64,000 nt of DNA from contig JAJDEH010000298.1 of the NCBI GenBank assembly GCA_029259935.1, positions 1 to 64,000 on the forward strand, written 5' to 3'. A model generated the notes under the pieces. That model worked only from the letters and a program-made list of their open reading frames with translations, made no database searches and was not told the origin of the DNA. This DNA comes from Planctomycetota bacterium. Its GTDB lineage: Bacteria > Planctomycetota > Planctomycetia > Pirellulales > Pirellulaceae. Positions 9,961 through 19,098 of the stretch are shown here, one piece after another (position 1 is the first letter of the stretch; the number at the start of each line of letters is the position of its first letter). Position numbers and translations under genes: made by a program.

Positions 9961-11379
9961 ATGGGCGATCTTCGATTTTCTACCAAGTTTATTGCTGCGG
10001 ATGTCCAGATTCGGCGTTGGACACTCTTGGCTGCCTTTTTGCCCTATTTGTTTGGCTATCTGCTTCCGCTGGCTGCCCAGTCTGACGTTCCGGCAGCGGT
10101 CAAGGAGAAGCTCACGGTCCAAGTTAAAGGCCAAGTTGTCGACGACGAAACCGGGAAGCCCGTTACGCAGATGATGATTCAGGCGGGGCGGGTCGATCCA
10201 AATGATCCCAAAAAGATTACTTGGGGATATAGTGAGCGACGCACCTCCTCCAAGACCGGCCGCTTTCGTTACGCGATCAGATGGTCGGAGGGATGGACAG
10301 CCCGGGTCGTGGTTGACGGCTATTTGCCGCAGCCAATCATGTTGAAGGCACCGAAAGCGGGCACCACGGAATTGAATTTGGTGCTGCGTTTGAAACGGGG
10401 CCAGCCGATTCGAGGGCGTGTCGTCGACCATGAAGGGAAGCCGGTCGCCGGTGCCAACGTGTTTGTGGTTGGCCCACGCGGCTTGAACCTATTCGCGGGG
10501 CAAGCCCACGATCGTTACATGGACAGAATCGACCCCCGGGCTAAAAGCGTGGCGACCGACAAAGAGGGGCGTTTCGAAACGCATGCCGGCGGCGCGGAAT
10601 TGCTGGCCGTTTCGACCGAGCGCTTCGACGTATGGACCGCCAAGATCAAAGTATGGACCGCCAAGATCAAACCCGAGCAAAAAGAGGAACTTGAAATCAA
10701 GCTGCCCGCGCCCACGAAGTTGAATATCACGGTCGATATACCCGGCGCGGACGAAGAGACTGAAATCTTCTACCAGTTGCTCACTCACACAATGGCCGAC
10801 TTCAAGAACGTGCAATCGACCAGAAAACTGAAACTCAAAAATGGTGAGTCGTTGGAAATCACGTCACTGCCACCCGGAAGGTACCAATTCTGTCGTTCGC
10901 GGATGCACCGCTACGAGAATATTGGCAACGGCGCGATGATCGACCGAACTTTCCTGGAACTGAAGCCTGGTGAAACGAAAGAACTGCGGTTCGTGCGTAA
11001 GAACGGGAATCGAATCTCGGGTGTGGTGAAGTGGCCCGAGGATGTTGAACTGGCCGGAGTGATTCTGAGAGTGGAATCGTTGGAGCCGATAACGGCGCCG
11101 TGGGATGAACGCGAATACACCACGACATTAGATTCGCGACTGGTCGCGGGCCGCGCGCAAGTCAAGGTGATTCCCGGGAGCAGCAAGGAATTCAAAACCG
11201 AGGCTCTCAAGCCGGGCAAGTATAAGATCAACGTGGTTGCCTACACCGCGATGACTCCCGACGAGATGCGATTTACCGGGATTCGTGCCCCCAACTTCAC
11301 GGCTTCCAAAGTTGTCACGGTCCCCGAAACCAGGGAACTCAACATGATCGTGCTCGAGTTGGAACGAGCCAAGCGTTAA
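9961..11379 (+). CDS. Secreted carboxypeptidase-regulatory-like (CNA-B/transthyretin-like) domain protein
   Basis: A 472-residue protein. The N-terminus contains a hydrophobic segment (about residues 20-40, LLAAFLPYLFGYLLPLAAQ) serving as signal peptide or anchor. Two beta-sandwich repeats are visible: VKGQVVDDETGKPV near residue 56 and IRGRVVDHEGKPVAGANVFV near 150, both with the G-x-V-x-D-x-x-G-K-P-V pattern of carboxypeptidase regulatory-like domains. The remainder is beta-rich, ending near a VTVPETRELN segment. These domains are non-catalytic and usually mediate binding or scaffolding at the cell surface. The gene stands alone, diverging from the secreted unknown to its left. A 21-base perfect tandem duplication lies inside the coding region and stays in frame. 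Confidence 0.82.
   Translation: MGDLRFSTKFIAADVQIRRWTLLAAFLPYLFGYLLPLAAQSDVPAAVKEKLTVQVKGQVVDDETGKPVTQMMIQAGRVDPNDPKKITWGYSERRTSSKTGRFRYAIRWSEGWTARVVVDGYLPQPIMLKAPKAGTTELNLVLRLKRGQPIRGRVVDHEGKPVAGANVFVVGPRGLNLFAGQAHDRYMDRIDPRAKSVATDKEGRFETHAGGAELLAVSTERFDVWTAKIKVWTAKIKPEQKEELEIKLPAPTKLNITVDIPGADEETEIFYQLLTHTMADFKNVQSTRKLKLKNGESLEITSLPPGRYQFCRSRMHRYENIGNGAMIDRTFLELKPGETKELRFVRKNGNRISGVVKWPEDVELAGVILRVESLEPITAPWDEREYTTTLDSRLVAGRAQVKVIPGSSKEFKTEALKPGKYKINVVAYTAMTPDEMRFTGIRAPNFTASKVVTVPETRELNMIVLELERAKR
10630..10671 (+). repeat. 21-base perfect tandem duplication inside a coding region
   Basis: The unit GTATGGACCGCCAAGATCAA plus one A occurs at 10630-10650 and again, identical, at 10651-10671. 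It duplicates seven residues (VWTAKIK twice) in frame in the regulatory-like domain protein. Perfect identity at every codon position suggests a recent slippage event or an assembly artefact. Confidence 0.9.
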
Positions 11380-11650
11380 GCGTCGGACCTCGAGCCAATT
11401 CCGAATTGCCGATCGAATGTGCCGTTCCGGTTCTTCAGAGCGAAAATGACTGTCGCGACGCACCGGACCGCTTTCGACAGGTAGGAAGGCCACGGCCCGT
11501 CCGTTCTCTTGGTGGGGCGCGCATGGAGGGGGATTGGATTTCCCATGCATTCTGGCCGCACCAGCATCCGTGTCCGCCGCTTTTGCGTTAACAGATGCTG
11601 GCCGATATAATCGGCTGGTGCACAGGAACCTATTCTCAAATGGACACAAT

Positions 11651-12919
11651 ATGATGCGCCGCATTCTGTTTGCCGTGTTGCTGCTGGCCCTGACAATTAG
11701 TTCCGGGACGGTGTGGGCTTGTTCGGTTCCGGTCTTTCGATACGCCTTGGAGCATTGGCCCGCTGATTCTTATAAACTTGTCGTGCTTTATCGGGGCGAA
11801 TTGTCGGATGAGGACCAAGCAAAATTGAAGGACCTTTTGGCCGATGAGTCGCCCGCCAGAAAGGCTAATGTGGTGCTTGAGTTGGCCGATTTGGACGATC
11901 CCTCGCAAAAACAGGCCCTTGAATTGTGGGAGTCGGCGAAGAAGCCCGAACTGCCGTGGATGGCGCTGCTGGCACCAAACAATCGGCAGAGCGCGGGGCG
12001 AGTTTGGTCGGGTCCGCTATCCCGAGAGTCGGTTAGCAACATGATCGATTCGCCGATGCGGCGCGCAATTTCCGATCGTATTCTCGATGGAGATTCGGCA
12101 GTCTGGGTGTTGCTCGAATGCGGCAACAAGGAGAAAGACGAAGCTGCTCACAAGATGCTCAAGGAGCAATTGGCTGTCTTGCAGAAGAAGCTAGAACTGC
12201 CCGAGGTCGACCAGCAGGACGTTGCCAGCGGCTTGCTTTCGATCGACCCTGACAGCTTGAAGCTTGCCTTTTCGACGATTCGCGTTTCGCGAGACGATCC
12301 GAAAGAACAGTTGTTCGTGGAATCCTTGTTGAGTGTCGAGGACGACTTACGCGACGAAGAGTTTCAGGGCGAGCCGATTGCGATTCCGGTATTTGGACGT
12401 GGGCGGGCATTGTACGCTTTGCTGGGCCGCGGCATCAATGAAAACGAAATCGCGCGGACGTGCGAGTTTCTGGTGGGAGCTTGCCAGTGTGAAGTGAAAG
12501 CTGAAAATCCAGGCGTCGACTTGCTGATGCAGACCGACTGGGAAAACCTTGTAGAAAAAATGCTGCCCGTCGACACCGACGTGCCTCCTCTGGTCGGCTT
12601 GATTGGATTTGAAAAGGACCCGGAGGACAATAGTGAAGAAAAAGTCGACGACGCGGACGCCGTGAAGGCAAGTGATCAGGATAAGGAACCAGCGAAGGAG
12701 GGCGATGATCCCAGCGTCGACCCGGAAGCCGGCAAGTCGGCGGCCAACGACGAGAGTTCAAAAGATTCGCCCGTGGCCTCACGTCAGACCGCCGCGAGTT
12801 CAAATAGCCCGAAAGAGCCTGCACCGGTCTCGATCGTATCCAGCGCCTTGTTGGCCTTCGGACTGTTGGGATTGGCGGCCGTGGCAATGTGCCTCTTGTT
12901 ATTCAAGCGCCGCCCCTAA
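11651..12919 (+). CDS. Envelope protein with N-terminal signal and C-terminal membrane anchor, partner of an FtsX/LolD-type exporter
   Basis: Start chosen at the ATG ATG at 11651 because it begins a classical signal peptide (MMRRILFAVLLLALTIS) ending VWACS; the longer upstream frame has no signal. About 422 residues. A Cys directly after the hydrophobic core could be lipidated. The central part (about residues 30-330) has no motif I recognise; it is followed by an acidic Glu/Asp/Lys/Ser-rich linker and a C-terminal membrane helix (ALLAFGLLGLAAVAMCLLLF) with a KRRP tail. It precedes, in the same direction, an FtsX-like permease and a LolD-like ATPase, so it is probably the periplasmic or substrate-handling component of that system. 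Function otherwise unknown. Confidence 0.8.
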   Translation: MMRRILFAVLLLALTISSGTVWACSVPVFRYALEHWPADSYKLVVLYRGELSDEDQAKLKDLLADESPARKANVVLELADLDDPSQKQALELWESAKKPELPWMALLAPNNRQSAGRVWSGPLSRESVSNMIDSPMRRAISDRILDGDSAVWVLLECGNKEKDEAAHKMLKEQLAVLQKKLELPEVDQQDVASGLLSIDPDSLKLAFSTIRVSRDDPKEQLFVESLLSVEDDLRDEEFQGEPIAIPVFGRGRALYALLGRGINENEIARTCEFLVGACQCEVKAENPGVDLLMQTDWENLVEKMLPVDTDVPPLVGLIGFEKDPEDNSEEKVDDADAVKASDQDKEPAKEGDDPSVDPEAGKSAANDESSKDSPVASRQTAASSNSPKEPAPVSIVSSALLAFGLLGLAAVAMCLLLFKRRP

Positions 12920-13029
12920 CGAGATTCCTGCCACGAACATGTGACGTAACTTGTGGTGCGGGCGTCCCGCCTGCCCTTGCAGCCCGGAGAGCCGCACTAC
13001 AATTCGGGAAAAACAGACGAGCCTTAATC

Positions 13030-14382
13030 ATGAATGTCTTCAGCCTGATCGTTCGCGAGATCCGCCACCGCAAACTGAATTTCCTGTTGGCCACCTGCTC
13101 GGTGTCAGTGGCGGTGGCTTGCTTGGTTAGCGCTCAGTCATTCTTGCAGATTGACACCCTTGTCACGGATCAAATCCTATCGGCCAAAGAAACGGAACTT
13201 GAACAATCGCTCGAGGAAAAGCACGCCGCAGCCGAACAGGCGGGCAAGGATCTCGAAGATACGATTCGAAAGCAAATGAAGGGGCTTGGCTTCAACGTTG
13301 TGATTCTGCCAGAAAAACAGGATCTTGCCGAATACAATCTTGATGGTCCCTCCGAAACCATGCCGGAAAGCTATGTCGACGACCTGGCCGAGTCAAAGAT
13401 CATGACGGTCAATCATCTGTTGCCGACTGTAGCCAAGAGAATTCACTGGGAGGAAAAGGAAACCGACATCATTCTGTACGGGACCCGCGGAGAAGTTCCA
13501 CTCCGACATCGGGCACTAAAGAAGCCGCTGCTGGATGCCGTGCCGGCGGGCACGATGGTGGTCGGTTTCAACGTACATACGAATCTTGAGCTGTCGCAGG
13601 ACGATAAGGTCACCTTGATGGGCAAGGAGTTCACGGTGGCCAAACTTCACTCGGAACGAGGTACTCCCGACGATGTTTCTGTCTGGATCAATTTGAAACA
13701 GGCTCAAGAACTGCTCGGCATGCAGAACCTCGTCAACGCCATCCTGGCTCTGGAGTGCGGCTGCACGGGCGACCGCATTACACAAATTCGGGCGGAGATT
13801 GCTGGTATTCTGCCGGGCACTCAGGTGATTGAACGTGAGTCCAAAGCGCTGGCCCGTGCTGAAGCCCGAGCGAAAGCGAAGCAGGTGGCGGAAGCTGCCG
13901 TCACGCGCGAGGAAGAGCACGGTAAGGCAACATTGGACGCCGAGAAGGAAGGACGGGAGGCGCTTGAGCAACAGCACGCGACACTTGCCTCAGTGCTGGT
14001 TCCGCTGGTGATCGTCGGTTGCGTGGTCTGGATCGGACTGCTGGCCGTCGCCAACGTGCGTCAGCGGCGCGAAGAGATTGGAATCCTGCGAGCCATCGGC
14101 CTCGGATCGAAACACATTTTGGTGATCTTTTTAGGGAAAGCTCTCGTGATTGGATTGCTGGGCGGAATGTTTGGTTGTGGGATCGGGTTGGCCGTCGGGA
14201 TTGTGTTTGCCACCGTTCCCTGGCAAAGCAGTTTGTCGCAAGAATTGTTGAGCTCGGACACTCTGTTAATAACGCTGTTGCTTTCCCCCATCATTGCCCC
14301 GTTGCTTGCCGCGATCGCCAGTTGGATTCCGGCGCTGATGGCGGCTCAACAGGATCCGGCGATTGTCTTGCAGGGCGATTGA
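13030..14382 (+). CDS. FtsX/MacB-family ABC transporter permease
   Basis: From the ATG at 13030 (a longer frame starting at 12889 reads through the intergenic region and lacks family sequence) the protein has about 450 residues. It shows the FtsX/MacB layout: one N-terminal membrane segment (NFLLATCSVSVAVACLVS), a large periplasmic domain, a helical Ala/Glu/Arg-rich region that probably forms a coiled coil (about residues 265-315), and three C-terminal membrane segments, with EEIGILRAIGLGS in the cytoplasmic loop that contacts the ATPase. Members couple ATP hydrolysis to mechanical work on lipoproteins or exported molecules instead of forming a channel. The ATPase gene follows 165 bases later. 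Confidence 0.88.
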   Translation: MNVFSLIVREIRHRKLNFLLATCSVSVAVACLVSAQSFLQIDTLVTDQILSAKETELEQSLEEKHAAAEQAGKDLEDTIRKQMKGLGFNVVILPEKQDLAEYNLDGPSETMPESYVDDLAESKIMTVNHLLPTVAKRIHWEEKETDIILYGTRGEVPLRHRALKKPLLDAVPAGTMVVGFNVHTNLELSQDDKVTLMGKEFTVAKLHSERGTPDDVSVWINLKQAQELLGMQNLVNAILALECGCTGDRITQIRAEIAGILPGTQVIERESKALARAEARAKAKQVAEAAVTREEEHGKATLDAEKEGREALEQQHATLASVLVPLVIVGCVVWIGLLAVANVRQRREEIGILRAIGLGSKHILVIFLGKALVIGLLGGMFGCGIGLAVGIVFATVPWQSSLSQELLSSDTLLITLLLSPIIAPLLAAIASWIPALMAAQQDPAIVLQGD

Positions 14383-14547
14383 CAGTGCGGCGGCGGTTTC
14401 AAAAACCGCATGGGCCGGGCCTGAGCCACAAAAAAGATCCAAAAAAACCAACCGACGGCGCTCTTTGACGGAATAAACTAGAACAGGCGTCTCCCTCCTC
14501 CCACCGACGTTCGCCCACCGCATATCCGATTTTCAGGATGGACCTAA

Positions 14548-15210
14548 ATGCTGCTCGAGATTCAGCAAATAAGTAAGATTTATCAAGGCGTCAGCGGAAA
14601 AGTAACCGCCTTGGACGACGTATCATTTTCCATGGATGGCGGCCAGTTCGTGGCGGTTCGGGGACCCAGCGGATGTGGCAAGACAACTTTATTGCTGATT
14701 GCCGGTGGATTGTTGTCACCCGACCAGGGTCAGATTTTGATCAACGGCGAGAACCCCTACCAGTTGCCGCCCGGCCAGCGGTCTCGGTTTCGTGGTCGCG
14801 AGATCGGGTTTGTCTTTCAGCAGTTTCATCTGGTGCCCTATCTCAGCGTCCTCGAAAACGTGATGTCACCGGCGATTGGCAACGACGTGCCCGATGCCGA
14901 AGAGCGAGCCCGCGAGCACATCCGTCACTTTGGGTTGGAGGATCGGATGCATCATGTGCCCGGCCAATTGAGCAGTGGCGAACGGCAGCGGACCGCACTG
15001 GCTCGCGCGTTTCTCAACCAGCCAAAAATCATTTTGGCGGATGAACCGACGGGCAATCTCGATAAAGAGAATGCCGATGCCGTACTGAAGTATTTGACTG
15101 AATTCGCGGAATCGGGCGGAGCCGTAATGCTAGTGACCCATGATGACGGCGCGGCGAAATATGCTCAACAGGTCATCAACATGAAAGCGGGAAACATCGT
15201 TGACCCGTGA
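14548..15210 (+). CDS. LolD/MacB-type ABC transporter ATP-binding protein
   Basis: A 220-residue ATPase, the usual length for LolD-like subunits. Walker A GPSGCGKTT (about residues 44-52), signature LSSGERQR, Walker B IILADEPTGNLD, and switch His in VTHD are all present. The Q-loop is in FVFQQFH. It should pair with the FtsX-like permease just upstream. The TGA stop is 10 bases before the ATG of the large propeller protein gene, so the transcript probably continues into that gene, which would link this exporter to an abundant secreted protein; the functional connection is inference. Confidence 0.93.
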   Translation: MLLEIQQISKIYQGVSGKVTALDDVSFSMDGGQFVAVRGPSGCGKTTLLLIAGGLLSPDQGQILINGENPYQLPPGQRSRFRGREIGFVFQQFHLVPYLSVLENVMSPAIGNDVPDAEERAREHIRHFGLEDRMHHVPGQLSSGERQRTALARAFLNQPKIILADEPTGNLDKENADAVLKYLTEFAESGGAVMLVTHDDGAAKYAQQVINMKAGNIVDP

Positions 15211-15220
15211 GGTGAAAAAC

Positions 15221-18200
15221 ATGCGAATTGTTAGAGTTGTCTTCCCGTTGATTCTGGCGGCGACGTGGTGCGTCGGACTCACCCATTGCCTGGCGAGCGA
15301 TTGGCCGATGTGGCGGCATGATGCCCAGCGGACGGCGGCCACCGAGGATTCTCTAGCCTCCGAATTGCACCTGCAATGGGTTCGTGAATTGCCCGCCTTG
15401 AAGCCCACGTGGCCTGATCAAGCATCGCTTGTTTCCGATGGCACGTATGAACCCATTGTGTTGGGACAGACGGTTTTCATCGCGTCGTCGCGCAACGACC
15501 GAATCACCGCCTACGACACGCGGACCGGCGAAGAAAACTGGCGATTCTACTCGGAAGGTCCGATCCGATTCGCTCCGGTGGCCTGGCGCGAGAGTGTTTA
15601 TTTCGCCAGCGACGACGGCCATTTGTATTGCCTAAATGCGATCAGCGGCAAACTTCGTTGGAAGTTTCGCGGCGGTCCGGCGGATCGGAATGTGTTGGGC
15701 AACGAGCGGTTGATCTCTATCTGGCCCGCGCGCGGCGCGCCGGTGTTGGCCGAGGGCAAGATTTATTTTTCCGCCAGCATTTGGCCGTTCATGGGGATTT
15801 TTGTCCACGCCTTGGACGCCGAAACGGGCGAGGTGGTTTGGACCAACGATCGCACGGGTTCCATGTACATCAAGCAGCCCCATAACAGCCCGGCGTTTGC
15901 CGGGCTGTCGCCGCAAGGCTATTTGGCGGTGGCCGGCGACAAGTTGTTCGTGGCCAATGGCCGCGCGGTGCCCGCTTGTCTGGATCGTCGGACCGGCAAG
16001 TTGCTCTACTTTCATCACGCCCGGCATTCTCGTTGTGGCGGTTACGATGTGGCGGCGGCGGGAAGTGTTTTCTTTTGCGGACGCAATATGTTCGACACCA
16101 CCACGGGCAAAGGCGTGGCCAAGCTGCAATCGATCAGGCCGCCGGTGATGTCGGACGGGGTTCTTTATGCCGGCGGCGGGCAGATTGAAGCCTACCACGG
16201 CGCGCCCACGCTCGAAGAGACAAAGGATCGTCGTGGGCGAACTCAACACGAACTAAAGCTGAAACGCCTGTGGAAAGCCGACGACACGGACGGCTTGGAA
16301 GTGTTCCTCAAAGCTGGAAGTCGACTTTACGCGGGCCGCAAGAACGAGATTCACGTTGTTGATCTGAAGAAGGACGGTAAGCCCGAAGACGGCTCGCGAT
16401 TGGCGAAAATCGAGGGCACGCCATCGTCCATGTTGGCGGCGGACGGCCGCTTGCTCGTCGTGTCCCGCGAAGGGCGTGTCTATTGTTTCGGTGCCGAGTC
16501 GCGAGCGCCGGTCGTTCACAAAGAAGCGAATCCGCGGGTGGCGGCTAACAACGGCGATGCGCGGGATTTGGCCGAGCAAATCTTGAATCATTCGCAAGTG
16601 AAGGCCGGTTACTGCGTCGTGTTCGGTTTGGAGCAGGATCGATTGGTCGACGAACTAGTTCAGCACTCTGAATTGCATGTCATCGCCATCGACGGTGCCG
16701 CCAATCGCGTCTCGGCGGCTCGACAAGATCTCGACAGCCGGCAACTTTATGGAACGCGCGCGGCAATCCGCCAGGCCGACCCGTTGCAAATTCCATTGCC
16801 GCCCTATTTGGCGAGTTTGTTGGTTTGCACAAGCGCTGAAAACTATACGAGCGACGACCTGGCCACTTTGGCTCGGCAAGCGTTCGGCGTTTTGCGCCCC
16901 TATGGCGGGGCGGCTTACTTGCGATTTTCGGACGCCAAGCATCAAGCTTTCAGCAAGGCCGTTGAGAAGGCCTCACTGGCCGGTGCCAAAGTGGCCCGCG
17001 CGGGACAATTCACCGTGTTGACACGCGAAGGCAAGGTGCCGGGCGCGGGCGATTGGACCCATCAGTACGGCGATGCCAGTAACACGTCGGTTTCCTCGGA
17101 TAAGTTGGTGAAAGCGCCGCTGGGGTTGCTGTGGTTTGGCGGTCCGGCGAACACGGATTTGTTGCCTCGCCACGGGCATGGGCCGTCGCAACAGGTGGTC
17201 GGCGGCCGGCTGATCATTGAAGGGCCCGATATGATTCGCGCCAATGATGTGTATACCGGACGGCTGCTGTGGCAAAAATCGCTGCCAGGAATCGGTGATG
17301 CGTTCAAAAACACGGGCCACCAGCCTGGCGCGAACGCGACGGGCAGCAACTATGTCTCGGTCGAGGACGGCGTGTATGTCAGCTATGGCGACAAGTTGCT
17401 CCGGCTCAATCCGGACGACGGCAACGTAGTCAGTACCTTTCATCCGCCGAAGATGGAAGGAGTTGCCGAGCCGAAATGGAGTTTCGTTGCCGTTTGGGAA
17501 GATTTGTTGGTTGCCGGGTGCCATGCTTTGGCCTATGAAGAAAAACCGATCGGATCATTTACGCAAGACGGCGCGTCCAGCAAACGCATCGTGGTCATGG
17601 ATCGCCACAGTGGCGAGGTGCTGTGGATCCGCGACGCCGCGTTCGGATTTCGTCACAACGCGATTTGCCTTGGCGGCGGAAAGCTGTTTTGCATCGATAT
17701 GCTGCCGGAATCGGTGCTGGAGAAAATGAAACGCCGGGGGATTCCCTGGAAAGGAGAGCCCAAATTGACGGCGGTCGACGCCCGCACTGGCAAGGACGCT
17801 TGGAGTACCACGGAAAATATCTTCGGCACTTGGTTGGGATATTCGGCCGAGTTCGACATTCTGATGCAGGCCGGACGTCCGGCCCGCGACATGTTAAACG
17901 GCGAGCCCAATGACCGGCTGATCACCTACGGCGGCGAAGACGGAACGGTGCGCTGGGATAAACCAGTCCGCTATGTCGGGCCCTGCATGCTGCATCACGA
18001 TACGATCATCACTCAAGGCGGCGCGGTCAGCCTGCTGACGGGCGAGACGAAAATGAGGACCAACTCGCTGACCGGCATGGATTCGCCGTGGAGTTTCACG
18101 CGCAACTATGGCTGCAATTCGGCCGTGGCCAGCGAATGCTTGTTGACATTTCGTTCGGCCGCCGCAGGTTACTTCGACCTGTCCGGGGACAGCGGCACGG

Positions 18201-18895
18201 GGAATCTGGGCGGATTTCGGTCCAGTTGCACGTCGAATCTCATAGTCGCCAATGGCGTGCTGAACGCTCCCGACTACACGCGTACTTGCAGTTGTGGTTA
18301 CCAAATTCAAACCTCTTTGGCGCTCATTCACATGCCCGACATCGAGATGTGGACATTCAACCAGATGAAACTGGATGCTCCAAAGATCGAGCGGATGGGA
18401 ATCAATTTTGGCGCTCCTGGAGATCGCAAAGCCGACACGGGAACTCTTTGGCTGGAGTATCCCGCATCGGGCGGACCGTCGCCCGCGATTCCGCTTTTTG
18501 TCCAACCGGCGAATCCGCCCTTGTTCCAACGCCATTCGTCCGCGATTCAGGGCGATGGTCCAAACTGGGTCGCCGCGTCGGGGGTCCGCGGAATTGAGCA
18601 ATTGACTCTAAGACTGAATCGCGAGAAAGAACCGCAATCCTACACTGTGCGGCTGCATTTTTCCGAGCCCGACTCGATCGCTTCCAAAGAGCGCGTCTTC
18701 ACGGTCGCGATTCAGGGAAAGGAAGTCCTGAAAGACCTTGACGTCGTACATGAAGCGGGCGGACCCCACCGCGCGATCGTGCGAGAGTTCAAGGGGATCA
18801 AGGTCGCGGACGATCTTCAGATTCAACTGACCGCTAATTCGAAAGCGCCGATTCAAGAACCCGTGCTGTCGGGACTGGAAGTCGTCGCCGAGTAG
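15221..18895 (+). CDS. Giant secreted PQQ-type beta-propeller protein with embedded methyltransferase-like and C-terminal malectin-like domains
   Basis: Start set at the ATG at 15221, preceded by GAGG 8 bases upstream; the frame also has an ATG at 15200 that overlaps the ATPase gene. About 1224 residues with a signal peptide (IVRVVFPLILAATWCVG). A first propeller with PQQ-like repeats (AYDTRTGEENW, LYCLNAISGKLRWKF, VHALDAETGEVVW) is followed by a Rossmann-like stretch of about 170 residues (VVFGLEQDRLVDELV ... VIAIDGAANRVSAAR ... GVLRPYGGAAYLRF) that looks like a class I methyltransferase with a degenerate SAM loop. A second propeller follows (VMDRHSGEVLWI, AVDARTGKDAW), and the C-terminus has a malectin-like carbohydrate-binding fold (LTLRLN ... 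YTVRLHFSE). Activity is not established; the likely place is the periplasm or cell surface, perhaps for polysaccharide handling. Confidence 0.85.
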   Translation: MRIVRVVFPLILAATWCVGLTHCLASDWPMWRHDAQRTAATEDSLASELHLQWVRELPALKPTWPDQASLVSDGTYEPIVLGQTVFIASSRNDRITAYDTRTGEENWRFYSEGPIRFAPVAWRESVYFASDDGHLYCLNAISGKLRWKFRGGPADRNVLGNERLISIWPARGAPVLAEGKIYFSASIWPFMGIFVHALDAETGEVVWTNDRTGSMYIKQPHNSPAFAGLSPQGYLAVAGDKLFVANGRAVPACLDRRTGKLLYFHHARHSRCGGYDVAAAGSVFFCGRNMFDTTTGKGVAKLQSIRPPVMSDGVLYAGGGQIEAYHGAPTLEETKDRRGRTQHELKLKRLWKADDTDGLEVFLKAGSRLYAGRKNEIHVVDLKKDGKPEDGSRLAKIEGTPSSMLAADGRLLVVSREGRVYCFGAESRAPVVHKEANPRVAANNGDARDLAEQILNHSQVKAGYCVVFGLEQDRLVDELVQHSELHVIAIDGAANRVSAARQDLDSRQLYGTRAAIRQADPLQIPLPPYLASLLVCTSAENYTSDDLATLARQAFGVLRPYGGAAYLRFSDAKHQAFSKAVEKASLAGAKVARAGQFTVLTREGKVPGAGDWTHQYGDASNTSVSSDKLVKAPLGLLWFGGPANTDLLPRHGHGPSQQVVGGRLIIEGPDMIRANDVYTGRLLWQKSLPGIGDAFKNTGHQPGANATGSNYVSVEDGVYVSYGDKLLRLNPDDGNVVSTFHPPKMEGVAEPKWSFVAVWEDLLVAGCHALAYEEKPIGSFTQDGASSKRIVVMDRHSGEVLWIRDAAFGFRHNAICLGGGKLFCIDMLPESVLEKMKRRGIPWKGEPKLTAVDARTGKDAWSTTENIFGTWLGYSAEFDILMQAGRPARDMLNGEPNDRLITYGGEDGTVRWDKPVRYVGPCMLHHDTIITQGGAVSLLTGETKMRTNSLTGMDSPWSFTRNYGCNSAVASECLLTFRSAAAGYFDLSGDSGTGNLGGFRSSCTSNLIVANGVLNAPDYTRTCSCGYQIQTSLALIHMPDIEMWTFNQMKLDAPKIERMGINFGAPGDRKADTGTLWLEYPASGGPSPAIPLFVQPANPPLFQRHSSAIQGDGPNWVAASGVRGIEQLTLRLNREKEPQSYTVRLHFSEPDSIASKERVFTVAIQGKEVLKDLDVVHEAGGPHRAIVREFKGIKVADDLQIQLTANSKAPIQEPVLSGLEVVAE

Positions 18896-19098
18896 AAAAC
18901 CGGCTGAGCTGCATCGGCCAGACAGGTGCAGTTAGTTGGGAGCCTGTTCGTTTCAAACAGCTTGTTCGCGTCGTCGTACTCTCCTTGAGGACTTCGCGCC
19001 CGCGCAACGATGTTCCGATCACTCCGGCAAGCAGCGCTTCGGTGACGGACCCGTCGGGCCACAGCCAATGGAATTTCCGTGCCGAACGCCGATTGAAT

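Noticed and set aside
12951..12999. GTGCGGGCGTCCCGCC-type palindromic sequence between the anchored protein and FtsX genes
   Set aside because: It has a small GCGGG-CGT-CCCGC palindrome and looks like a dispersed planctomycete repeat, but only one copy was noticed here, so no feature is called.
14393..14409. GCGGTTT-CAA-AAACCGC hairpin between the FtsX and LolD genes
   Set aside because: No T-run follows, and the flanking genes are expected to be co-transcribed, so a terminator is not called.
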